A stretch of 8,247 bases of DNA from Actinomycetota bacterium (lineage in GTDB: Bacteria; Actinomycetota; UBA4738). The stretch lies in the NCBI GenBank assembly GCA_005885025.1, contig VAYC01000061.1, positions 1 to 8,247 on the forward strand, given 5' to 3'. Numbering within the stretch: position 1 is the first letter of the stretch; every line of letters begins with the position of its first letter. Of the stretch, positions 1 to 6,320 are shown piece after piece. A program made the translations under genes and the position numbers. The notes beneath the pieces are model-generated. The model was not told where the DNA came from and did not search any database. It was given only the letters and a program-made list of their open reading frames with translations.

Positions 1-258
1 CAACGAGGCCTTTCCGTTTGGGGACCGGTGACGCAACGGGATGCGCTGCTGGCGTTGGGGTTTCGGGAACTCGATCGCCGCGCCCAGCGTCGCCAGATCG
101 AGGCTGTCGAACGGAGGCGGGGGATCGACGCCATGCGCATCTATTCCAACCGCACCCGGGCCAATCTGTTGCTGGCCCGGGGCGGTCTCGGGGACTTCTC
201 AGTCATGTGTCTTGGCGTCGGGGTCGATGAGGCGCCGCGGTCGGTCAGGGACGTGTGA
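1..258 (+). CDS. C-terminal part of a MidA/NDUFAF7-like SAM-dependent methyltransferase (5' end outside window)
   Basis: The frame is open from base 1 and stops at TGA 256-258, giving 85 C-terminal residues. Near the start lies a GPVTQ motif followed by a leucine-rich LLALGF segment, a basic helix, and a closing stretch with LLLARGGLGDFSVM. This pattern matches the C-terminus of the MidA family (COG1565), whose human member NDUFAF7 also has a GP-x-x-Q...LG element here. Family members are class I methyltransferases; NDUFAF7 dimethylates an arginine of the complex I subunit NDUFS2. The SAM-binding domain is not in the window, so catalytic residues cannot be checked. The gene converges on nuoD with only three bases between the two stop codons. 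A GTG at 28 could look like a start, but the motif continues upstream of it, so this is a truncated larger gene. The assignment rests on a short region and could be wrong. Confidence 0.6.
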   Translation, partial: QRGLSVWGPVTQRDALLALGFRELDRRAQRRQIEAVERRRGIDAMRIYSNRTRANLLLARGGLGDFSVMCLGVGVDEAPRSVRDV

Positions 259-261
259 CCG

Positions 262-1485
262 CTACCGGTCCACGTCTCCCACGACGAAGAAGATGCTGCC
301 GAGGATGGCGATGAGGTCGGGTACCAGCGCGCCGGGCAGGAGCGCGGGGATCATGGCCACGTTCGAGAACGACGCCGTCCGCATCTTCAGCCGGTAGGGA
401 TAGTCGCCGCCATCCCCGACCACGTAGTAGCCCATCAGCCCGAGGGGGTTCTCCGTCCGCACGTAGATCTCGCCCTCCGGGACCTTGACCTTCTTGGGCA
501 GCTTGGGGGAGACATAGTCACCCGGTGGGAGGCGGTCCATGCATTGCTCCACGATCTTGCACGACTCCCACATCCGCTGGACCAGCACCCACAGCCGGTC
601 GTAGCAATCGCCCGTAGTCGCAACGGGGACGTCGAACTCGACCTCGGCATACTTCTCGTAGGGTTCGTCCTTGCGGGTATCCATCGGAACGCCACTGGCG
701 TGGATGATCGGTCCAGAGCATCCGAAGGCCGTGGCCACCTCAGCCGGGAGAATCCCGATGCCCCTGGTCCGGGCGTGGATGATCTCGTTCCCCAGGATGA
801 GGGTCTCGAAATCGTGGAGCTTGTTACGGATCCACTTCAAGACCTCGACGCCCTGCTTCAGGAATCCCCGAGGGAGGTCGTCCTTCAAGCCCCCTACCCG
901 AACATATGAGTGGTGCATCCTGGCGCCGGTTGCCGACTCCATGAGGCCCTGGATCATCTCGCGCTCTCGGAACGCGTAGAACATCGGCGTCATCGCTCCG
1001 AGCTCCAGCGGATAGGATCCGGTGAACATCAAGTGGTTCAGCAACCGGTTCCATTCGGCCATCATCGTGCGGATCCACTTGGCTCTTTCCGGGACCTCGA
1101 TGCCCAGCATCCGCTCGACGGCGATGATCCAGCCGAGCTCGTTGTTGAACGCCGACAGCCAGTCGTGGCGATTCATCAGGACGAGGACCTGGCGCGCGTC
1201 ACGGTACTCGGAGAGCTTCTCCGCCCCCCGATGCATGTAGCCGATGACCGGCTCGGCGCGGATGATCATCTCGCCGTCCAGCTCGAGGACGATCCGGAGC
1301 ACCCCGTGTGTCGAGGGATGCTGCGGGCCGATGTTGAGGATCATCTCCTCGGTGCGCAGCTGCCCCTCGGTGACGATCTCGATGCCGCCGCCGCGCAGCA
1401 TCCAGGCGTCGCTCGCGGCCGTATAGGCGGCGCGCTCCTTGAGGTCCATCGGCCGAAGCGTACCAGAGGTTTTTTTCGTGGCCAC
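262..1485 (-). CDS. nuoD: NADH-quinone oxidoreductase subunit D (NuoD / 49 kDa subunit), stand-alone variant copy
   Basis: The 407-residue product is full length (Thermus Nqo4 and the mature bovine subunit are close in size). Clear family motifs in order: GPQHPSTHG (53-61), MHRGAEK (84-90), NRLLNH (146-151), LGAMTP (162-167), GARMH, EFDVP and GDCYDR, and a C-terminal VVGDVDR. NuoD forms the quinone-reduction chamber beside cluster N2 in the peripheral arm of complex I. By hand alignment to the bovine 49 kDa subunit, His59 is kept (His60), Arg85 is kept (Arg86), but Tyr108 becomes Trp109 and Asp160 becomes Glu161. The NRHDWLSAF segment recalls the second NuoD paralogue of streptomycetes (from memory). 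Start: GTG at 1485, preceded by AGGCGGA directly upstream; ATG at 1449 is an alternative without a ribosome-binding site. A run of seven A bases spans codons 4 to 6. No other nuo gene flanks it, so it is either a paralogue or part of a scattered complex. Confidence 0.93.
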   Translation of the reverse strand: MATKKTSGTLRPMDLKERAAYTAASDAWMLRGGGIEIVTEGQLRTEEMILNIGPQHPSTHGVLRIVLELDGEMIIRAEPVIGYMHRGAEKLSEYRDARQVLVLMNRHDWLSAFNNELGWIIAVERMLGIEVPERAKWIRTMMAEWNRLLNHLMFTGSYPLELGAMTPMFYAFREREMIQGLMESATGARMHHSYVRVGGLKDDLPRGFLKQGVEVLKWIRNKLHDFETLILGNEIIHARTRGIGILPAEVATAFGCSGPIIHASGVPMDTRKDEPYEKYAEVEFDVPVATTGDCYDRLWVLVQRMWESCKIVEQCMDRLPPGDYVSPKLPKKVKVPEGEIYVRTENPLGLMGYYVVGDGGDYPYRLKMRTASFSNVAMIPALLPGALVPDLIAILGSIFFVVGDVDR

Positions 1486-1509
1486 TCCGCCTGCTAACCT
1501 CGACGCCGC
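1486..1509. promoter_or_regulatory. 24-base divergent spacer between nuoD and the ABM/sel operon
   Basis: Only 24 bases separate the two divergent start codons. On the + strand a TAACCT at 1495-1500 fits an actinobacterial -10 (TANNNT) nine bases before the ABM ATG, with no ribosome-binding site, which suggests a leaderless or nearly leaderless transcript. The matching -35 position falls in the T tract at 1470-1476 inside nuoD and is weak. On the - strand AGGCGGA at 1486-1492 could be the nuoD ribosome-binding site, which would put the nuoD promoter inside the ABM gene. Both promoters would therefore overlap coding sequence. This is inference from motif spacing only. Confidence 0.35.
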
Positions 1510-1815
1510 ATGGCCATCCTCTCCTATCTCAAGTTCGCGCTGGTGCCCGAAGCAGACCGAGAGGACTTCGAACGGGACATGCGCGCGATGTTCGACCTAG
1601 CCCGACGCCAGCCGGGCTTCCGGTGGGCCGACATGGGGCCGTCGATGGTCGACCCCGCTGTCTACCTCGTGGTCTCCGAATGGGACGACGTCGAACGCGT
1701 CCGATCCTGGGAGCACGAAGAAGAGCACTCCGGCGTGATGCAGAAGTGGGAGCCCAGGTATCGCGACGCCCTGCTGCATCAGCGGTTCGTCCCATGGGTC
1801 CGGCCGGCATCGTGA
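1510..1815 (+). CDS. Small antibiotic-biosynthesis-monooxygenase (ABM) domain protein, first gene of the sel operon
   Basis: The 101-residue protein has the pattern of a single ABM ferredoxin-like fold: a first strand (SYLKFALVP), a helix with EDFERDM, a PGF turn (near 35-37), a strand YLVVSEWDD (52-60) with the family's typical W, then a helix with SWEHEEEHSGVMQKW. ABM proteins are dimeric and include cofactor-free monooxygenases, heme-degrading enzymes and many members of unknown role; the substrate cannot be told from sequence. Its TGA (1813-1815) overlaps the selA GTG at 1812 as GTGA, so the two are likely translationally coupled and cotranscribed with selB. No ribosome-binding site precedes the ATG; a TAACCT nine bases upstream supports leaderless initiation. 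A link to selenium metabolism is only an inference from position. Confidence 0.72.
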   Translation: MAILSYLKFALVPEADREDFERDMRAMFDLARRQPGFRWADMGPSMVDPAVYLVVSEWDDVERVRSWEHEEEHSGVMQKWEPRYRDALLHQRFVPWVRPAS

Positions 1816-3236
1816 GCGCCCGCGCCAAGACCGCTGCCAAGACCGCCGAGGATCGCACCAAGGCGGGGAGGGAGCCGGCGGTGGCAGCCCCGGACGCCAG
1901 GCGGAACGTGCCGTCCGTGGACACGCTGCTCCGCTCCCCCCCCGGGAAAAAGGCGATCGCGAAGTTCGGGCGGGCCCTGGTGAAGCAGGCACTCCACGCA
2001 ACCCTCGATAACTTCCGGGACGAGGCTTCCCGCGGCGATCCCGTCCCCGAGGACGGCGTGATCCTGGCGCGGGCGCTGGGAGCGGTTGCTCGCGCTTACT
2101 ACGGCCTGTCAGAGGTGATCAACGCGAGCGGGGTGGTCCTGCACACGGGCCTCGGTCGCGCACCGCTGCCCCGACAGGCGGCGGAGGCCGCCGGGCGCGC
2201 CGCCGTGGGCTACTCGGACCTCGAGGTGGAACGTGAGACCGGCGGCCGGGGACGACGAACCACCCGGGCCGAGGCGATGCTCCAGGCTCTCACCGGCGCG
2301 GAATCGGTGCTCGTGGTCAACAACAATGCGGGAGCGCTCCTCCTCGCTCTTACGGCTCTGGCTTCCGGCAAGGACGTCCTGGTCTCTCGCGGCGAGCTGA
2401 TCGAGATCGGCGGCGAGTTCAGGCTGCCCGAGATCATGGCCGTCTCCTCGGCCCGGCTGGTGGAGGTTGGGACCACCAATCGGACCCGTGCCGCGGACTA
2501 CCAGCGGGCCTTGGGACGAAAGACCGGGCTCATCTTGAAGGTCCATCCGAGTAACTACCGGGTGATTGGCTTCACCAACGCCCCGAGCTTGGCGGAGCTC
2601 TCCGAGCTGGCCCGAAACGCCGGCGTCCCGCTCCTTTACGACGTCGGCAGCGGGCTGCTCGACCGCTACCCGGAGGTGCCTTCGGACGAGCCCGCGGTGA
2701 CCGAGGCGCTTGCGGGCGGGGCCGACCTGGTGGCGTTCTCCGGGGACAAGCTCTTGGGTGGTCCCCAGGCCGGCGTCCTGGTCGGACGCGGGGACTTGGT
2801 CGAACGACTCCGCAGCCACCCCCTCGCCCGGGCCCTGCGCGTGGACAAGATGACGGTGGCGGCCCTGGAGGCCGTCCTTCGTCTCTACGCGACCAACCGC
2901 CGGGAAGAGATTCCGCTGTGGAGCCTCCTGTCGGTTCCGCAGAACCGGTTGCTGGCCCGCGCCAGAGCGCTGGCCTCGATGTTCCGTGGAGCGGTGGCCC
3001 GGCCGAGCGAGGCGGTGGCAGGCGGAGGTTCGCTTCCCGGGTACGGCATTCCTTCTGCGCAGGTGGTGCTGCCGACTCGCGCCCCCAACCCCGTGGCGGC
3101 GAGGCTCCGTATGGGGCGGCCACCGGTGTTCTGCCGGATCGAAGACGGGGCGCTGGTGTTCGACCTCCGCACGGTTCCCGCCGCGGACGACGACCGGCTG
3201 GCCCGGGCCGTTCGCTACGCCCTCCAACAGGGCTGA
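1812..3236 (+). CDS. selA: L-seryl-tRNA(Sec) selenium transferase SelA
   Basis: SelA is a PLP enzyme that converts Ser-tRNA(Sec) to Sec-tRNA(Sec) using selenophosphate, the bacterial route to selenocysteine. The 474-residue product is close to the E. coli length (463). Family landmarks: VPSVDTLL (33-40) starting the N-terminal tRNA-binding region, EVINASGVVLHTGLGRAPL (101-119), VVNNNAGA (168-175), EVGTTNRT (218-225), KVHPSNYR (243-250), DVGSG (277-281) and FSGDKLLGGPQAG (309-321), in which Lys313 should carry the PLP. Start: GTG 1812 is chosen because it overlaps the upstream TGA as GTGA. The first roughly 32 residues are a basic, alanine-rich extension not seen in E. coli SelA, so a later GTG (1881) is possible. 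The same frame is open further upstream inside the ABM gene, but that region shows no SelA similarity. selB follows after 13 bases. Confidence 0.95.
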   Translation: MSARAKTAAKTAEDRTKAGREPAVAAPDARRNVPSVDTLLRSPPGKKAIAKFGRALVKQALHATLDNFRDEASRGDPVPEDGVILARALGAVARAYYGLSEVINASGVVLHTGLGRAPLPRQAAEAAGRAAVGYSDLEVERETGGRGRRTTRAEAMLQALTGAESVLVVNNNAGALLLALTALASGKDVLVSRGELIEIGGEFRLPEIMAVSSARLVEVGTTNRTRAADYQRALGRKTGLILKVHPSNYRVIGFTNAPSLAELSELARNAGVPLLYDVGSGLLDRYPEVPSDEPAVTEALAGGADLVAFSGDKLLGGPQAGVLVGRGDLVERLRSHPLARALRVDKMTVAALEAVLRLYATNRREEIPLWSLLSVPQNRLLARARALASMFRGAVARPSEAVAGGGSLPGYGIPSAQVVLPTRAPNPVAARLRMGRPPVFCRIEDGALVFDLRTVPAADDDRLARAVRYALQQG

Positions 3237-3249
3237 CCGGCGCGGCGCC

Positions 3250-5142
3250 GTGAGCGCGCTCTCCGAGTCACGGAACCCCGGGGCCACTCGATCCCTTCAG
3301 GTCGTGGCCACGGCCGGACACGTCGACCACGGCAAGTCCGCGTTGATCCTCAGGCTCACCGGAATGGATCCAGACCGTCTGGCCGAGGAGAAGCGCCGAG
3401 GCCTCACGATCGACCTCGGATTCGCTTGGACCGCGCTCCCTTCCGGTCAGGAGATCGGATTCGTGGACGTCCCGGGCCACGAGCGATTCGTTCGGAACAT
3501 GCTGGCCGGGGTGGGACCGGTGCGACTGGTTCTGTTCGTCGTCGCCGCCGACGAGGGATGGAAGCCCCAATCGGAGGAGCACCTCCAGATCGTCGACGTG
3601 CTCGGCGCCCACGGCGCGGTGGTTGCTCTGACCAAGCGAGATCTCGTGGACGAGCCAGCCATCCAGGCGCGAACCCTGGAAGTACGCGGCAGGCTCGAGG
3701 ACACGCGCCTTGCCGGATCCGCCATCGTCGCCTGCTCGGCGTCTACGGGGGAGGGCATGGAGCAATTGATCGGCGCGCTCGACCACATGGTGGGGAACGC
3801 GCCGCGGCCAGACTCAACCGGCCGCCCTCGACTCTTCGTCGACCGGGTGTTCACCATCAAGGGCGCCGGGACCGTCGTCACCGGGACGCTGACGGGCGGT
3901 CCAATCGCCGTGGGACAGGAGGCAGAGGTTCTGCCGCCGGGCCATCGGGCCCGCATCCGCGGACTGCAGACCCACAAGCGATCGCTCGAGGTCGCCCAAC
4001 CCGTGAGCCGGGTGGCGGTGAACCTCACCGGCTTGCCCACGAGCGAGCTCGAACGAGGAGACGTCCTGGGCCTACCCGGACAGTGGCGAGGAACCTCGGT
4101 GTTCGAAGCGTGGGTGCGCCCCGTCAGGGGCCTCGATCACCCGCTGACGCACCGGGGCGCCTACAAGCTCTACGCGGGGTCCGCGGAACGCGACGCCCGG
4201 ATCCGGTTCCACGGGGCGAGCGAACTGAGGACCGGTGAGCGTGCGTTCGCCCGCATCACAGTTTCCCGGCCGGTGGTGCTCGACCTCGGCGACAGTTTCG
4301 TCCTTCGTGAAGCGGGCCGGCAGCAAACCGTGGCCGGCGGCGAGGTGCTGGATACCGATCCCCCCGCTCGCCCCGGTCCCGACCCCGCTGCCCGCCTCCG
4401 GGCGCGGATCGGGCTGGATCGAGCGACCCTCGCCTGCCGCACGGTCATCGACCGGGGGGCGATACGAACCCCGGAGATCGCCGTGTTGGCCGGCGTCACG
4501 CCGGAGGAAGTCGCCGCGCACGGCGCGGTGAGGCTCGAGGGGTGGCTGGTGGCGCCGGACGTGCTGCAAGGGGCGGCCGGCGAGCTGTCCGCGGCGCTCC
4601 GGGCCTACCACTCGAAGCACCCTCTCCGGCCGGGGTTCGAGGTCTCCGAGGCGCGGGTGTTGCTCGGGCAGCATCACCGCGTCCTCTCGGACCCGGGGCT
4701 CGCAGAGGCCGTACTCGGCTCACTGGCAGCGAGCGGAGCGATCGTTCGGGAAGGTGCCGTGGTCCGCCTCCCCGAGCACCGCGCCTCGACGACGGGGCGC
4801 GAAGACGCCGACCGACTCGTGGCGGCGGTCGAGGGCGGAGAGCCCACACCGCCGACCGTTCGAGAGCTGGTCGCCGCAGGGTTCGGCCCCGAGCTGATCA
4901 GGGCGGTGTGCGCGGACGGCCGCCTGGTCCGGATCTCCCAGGAGATCGTCATCGGCCCGACGATGCTGGCACGCGCCGAGCACCTGGTTCGCGCCCACGG
5001 CGCTCCTCCCGGCCTGACCGTGTCGGGCTTCCGGGAGGCGCTGGGGACGAGCCGAAAGTACGCGCTGCCCATCCTCGAGTTCTTCGACGCGAGCGGACTC
5101 ACTCGCCGGCAGGGAGACGTGCGACTGCTACGAGCCCGGTGA
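3250..5142 (+). CDS. selB: Selenocysteine-specific elongation factor SelB
   Basis: SelB is the EF-Tu-like GTPase that brings Sec-tRNA(Sec) to UGA codons by binding the SECIS hairpin in the mRNA. The 630-residue protein has the expected layout: G1 GHVDHGKS (23-30), switch I with GLTID (51-55), G3 DVPGH (73-77) and G4 TKRD (128-131); beta-barrel domains from about 195 (RLFVDRVFTIKGAGTVVTGT) to about 370; then winged-helix repeats to the end, closing with GTSRKYALPILEFFD and a final GD-x-R element, the part that reads RNA. Length matches the family (E. coli 614). Start: GTG 3250, 13 bases after the selA stop, with no strong ribosome-binding site; GTG 3304, just before ATAGHVDHG, is an alternative that removes an 18-residue extension. 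It converges on the lipoprotein gene with seven bases between stops. Confidence 0.95.
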   Translation: MSALSESRNPGATRSLQVVATAGHVDHGKSALILRLTGMDPDRLAEEKRRGLTIDLGFAWTALPSGQEIGFVDVPGHERFVRNMLAGVGPVRLVLFVVAADEGWKPQSEEHLQIVDVLGAHGAVVALTKRDLVDEPAIQARTLEVRGRLEDTRLAGSAIVACSASTGEGMEQLIGALDHMVGNAPRPDSTGRPRLFVDRVFTIKGAGTVVTGTLTGGPIAVGQEAEVLPPGHRARIRGLQTHKRSLEVAQPVSRVAVNLTGLPTSELERGDVLGLPGQWRGTSVFEAWVRPVRGLDHPLTHRGAYKLYAGSAERDARIRFHGASELRTGERAFARITVSRPVVLDLGDSFVLREAGRQQTVAGGEVLDTDPPARPGPDPAARLRARIGLDRATLACRTVIDRGAIRTPEIAVLAGVTPEEVAAHGAVRLEGWLVAPDVLQGAAGELSAALRAYHSKHPLRPGFEVSEARVLLGQHHRVLSDPGLAEAVLGSLAASGAIVREGAVVRLPEHRASTTGREDADRLVAAVEGGEPTPPTVRELVAAGFGPELIRAVCADGRLVRISQEIVIGPTMLARAEHLVRAHGAPPGLTVSGFREALGTSRKYALPILEFFDASGLTRRQGDVRLLRAR

Positions 5143-5149
5143 GGACGGC

Positions 5150-5728
5150 TCAGGCCTGCGCCTTGCCGAGCTTGAAGCTGGTCAGGACCTGGTCGCAGCC
5201 ATGGTCTATCTCTGGGCCTCGCGCTGCGGTGTGCTGGCAGCGCACGTAGTACTCGGTGTCTCCTCGAAACATCACGACCAGCGTGGTGTCCAGAACGTAC
5301 CCGACCCCGCTGGGCTGTCTGATCTTCCATCGCAGGCTCTTCTCCCCACCGACCAGGATCTTTTCGGGACCGCTCCGCACTTCGATCCCGTTCTGGAGGA
5401 ACGCGTCGGAGAACTGGGACACGATCCGCTTGTCCCAGACCGAGAACCCATGGTCAGACTGAGGGGCGAGCTGCGCCGTGATCGAAACGATGTTGAGATC
5501 GTCGAGCCCCACGATGTCCTGCGATTTCTGCGTCGGAGCTTGCTGCGGGTCCGGGGTCTGCGCATCGAAGGCAACCCAGTTGCCCGGGTATTGGAAGGAG
5601 ATCCCGTGCGAGTGGAACGTTCTGGTCGTGGGAGTGGAGGGCGTCTGGACGACATCGACCTTCGACGGAACTGCGCAGGAGGCCGCCGCGGCGCTGAGCA
5701 GGAGGAGCGGCAACCACCGACGGCTCAT
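5150..5728 (-). CDS. Small secreted lipoprotein with a PsbP/LpqN-like core
   Basis: The 192-residue product begins with two arginines, a leucine-rich hydrophobic stretch and a lipobox (AAASC, Cys18), so it should be exported, lipidated and anchored outside the membrane. A Pro/Thr-rich linker (about 29-36) leads to a globular part that opens with HGISFQYPGNWVAF (41-54), a strand-turn pattern seen in PsbP-like and mycobacterial LpqN-type lipoproteins; the fold is a suggestion. The rest has alternating short strands and a Cys pair near the C-terminus (CQHTAARGPEIDHGC) that could form a disulfide. No enzymatic motif is seen. Start: ATG 5728 is preferred to an in-frame ATG at 5779 because it places the signal peptide at the N-terminus and lies six bases after a TACCGT -10 element. 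It is convergent to selB and has its own promoter, so a functional link to the sel genes is not implied. Confidence 0.8.
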   Translation of the reverse strand: MSRRWLPLLLLSAAAASCAVPSKVDVVQTPSTPTTRTFHSHGISFQYPGNWVAFDAQTPDPQQAPTQKSQDIVGLDDLNIVSITAQLAPQSDHGFSVWDKRIVSQFSDAFLQNGIEVRSGPEKILVGGEKSLRWKIRQPSGVGYVLDTTLVVMFRGDTEYYVRCQHTAARGPEIDHGCDQVLTSFKLGKAQA

Positions 5729-5734
5729 TCGAAC

Positions 5735-5763
5735 ACGGTAGCCCGGCCCCCCCGGCTCGACAA
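5735..5763 (-). promoter_or_regulatory. Predicted promoter of the lipoprotein gene (leaderless)
   Basis: Reading the - strand, TTGTCG (5763-5758), a 17-base GC-rich spacer and TACCGT (5740-5735) form a good SigA-type promoter. The -10 ends six bases before the ATG at 5728 and there is no ribosome-binding site, so transcription should start at or next to the start codon, giving a leaderless mRNA. Confidence 0.5.
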
Positions 5764-5797
5764 GGGACCGTCCGTCCATGATCGGTGGCCGTGAGTC

Positions 5798-6259
5798 CTA
5801 GTCCTCGACCTCGGCGACCACCTCGACCTCCACCGGTCCCCCCAGGGGCAGCTCGGCCACACCCACGGCCGCCCGGGCATGCCGTCCGGGATCACCGAAG
5901 ACCTGGACCAGGAGGTCGCTGGCGCCGTTCGCGACCTTCGGCTGGTCGGTGAACCGCCGGTCCGAGGCCACGTACACGGACACCTTCACGATTCGGCGTA
6001 TCCGATCCAGGGACCCGAGCTCAGCTCGGAGCGCCGAAAGCGCCTGGAGAGCGGACCTTCTGGCCGCCTCCGCGCCCGCCGCGAGGTCGAGCTCGGCCCC
6101 GAGCTTGCCCGTCCACAAGAGCTTGCCGTCTGCCATCGGAACCTGCCCCGAGACATACGCCAGACCCCCGGAGACGACGACCGGCACGTAGGAGGCGACC
6201 GGCTCGGGCGGCGGTGGGAGCTCGATGCCCAGTTCGCGGAGACGGTCTTCGGCGCCCAC
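5798..6259 (-). CDS. RidA/YjgF/UK114-family protein
   Basis: The 153-residue protein matches the longer branch of the RidA family (the YjgF-like subgroup near 150 residues rather than the 128-residue E. coli RidA). It has an N-terminal helix with RLRELGIELPPPP, a VSGGLAYVSGQVP segment (29-41), a central helix rich in Ala, KVSVYVAS, and the C-terminal HARAAVGVAELPLGGPVEVE (127-146). Arg129 and Glu144 match E. coli RidA Arg105 and Glu120 in residue and 15-residue spacing. RidA proper hydrolyses reactive enamine/imine intermediates made by PLP enzymes; many members of this longer branch have no proven activity. Start: GTG 6259, no ribosome-binding site, with TAGCGT six bases upstream suggesting leaderless translation. 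It follows a whiB gene on the same strand; from memory a RidA-like gene also lies near whiB4 in mycobacteria. Confidence 0.88.
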   Translation of the reverse strand: MGAEDRLRELGIELPPPPEPVASYVPVVVSGGLAYVSGQVPMADGKLLWTGKLGAELDLAAGAEAARRSALQALSALRAELGSLDRIRRIVKVSVYVASDRRFTDQPKVANGASDLLVQVFGDPGRHARAAVGVAELPLGGPVEVEVVAEVED

Positions 6260-6265
6260 GACCGT

Positions 6266-6271
6266 ACGCTA
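6266..6271 (-). promoter_or_regulatory. Candidate -10 element for the RidA-family gene
   Basis: TAGCGT on the - strand (6271-6266) is followed by six bases and then the GTG at 6259, the same spacing as for the lipoprotein and NfeD genes. No convincing -35 hexamer sits 17 bases upstream, where the hairpin at 6283-6299 begins. Supported by spacing only. Confidence 0.3.
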
Positions 6272-6282
6272 TCGCGGAACCC

Positions 6283-6299
6283 CCGGCGAGGAGCGCCGG
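6283..6299 (-). terminator. GC hairpin downstream of whiB, possible terminator
   Basis: CCGGCG (6283-6288), a five-base loop and CGCCGG (6294-6299) form a perfect six-pair stem, 21 bases past the whiB stop codon. No U tract follows; U-less hairpins are sometimes used in high-GC actinobacteria. It could end the whiB transcript just before the RidA promoter, or be chance in GC-rich DNA. Confidence 0.3.
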
Positions 6300-6320
6300 A
6301 TGTTGCGGGTTGATTCGGGA

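Noticed and set aside
910..1497. Open frame of 195 codons antisense to nuoD
   Set aside because: It mirrors a strongly conserved nuoD sequence and shows no motif of its own.
1623..1811. Upstream in-frame extension of selA overlapping the ABM gene
   Set aside because: The extra residues are Arg-rich, lack SelA similarity, and are the out-of-frame shadow of the ABM gene; the GTGA overlap start fits better.
1813..1900. Possible selenocysteine readthrough of the ABM TGA stop
   Set aside because: Being beside selA makes it tempting, but the codons after the TGA give low-complexity Arg/Pro-rich sequence and no conserved domain; TGA is the natural stop of a complete ABM fold.
2986..3249. Upstream in-frame extension of selB inside the end of selA
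   Set aside because: It would overlap most of the SelA C-terminal domain and adds no SelB-like sequence; GTG 3250 lies just after the selA stop.
2109..3287. Long antisense reading frame (392 codons) opposite selA
   Set aside because: Composition is typical of a shadow frame in GC-rich DNA, no domain is recognisable, and the opposite strand encodes a fully conserved SelA.
5143..5149. Bidirectional terminator between selB and the lipoprotein gene
   Set aside because: The gap is only seven bases and the nearby CAGGCCTG palindrome is too short to support a hairpin call.
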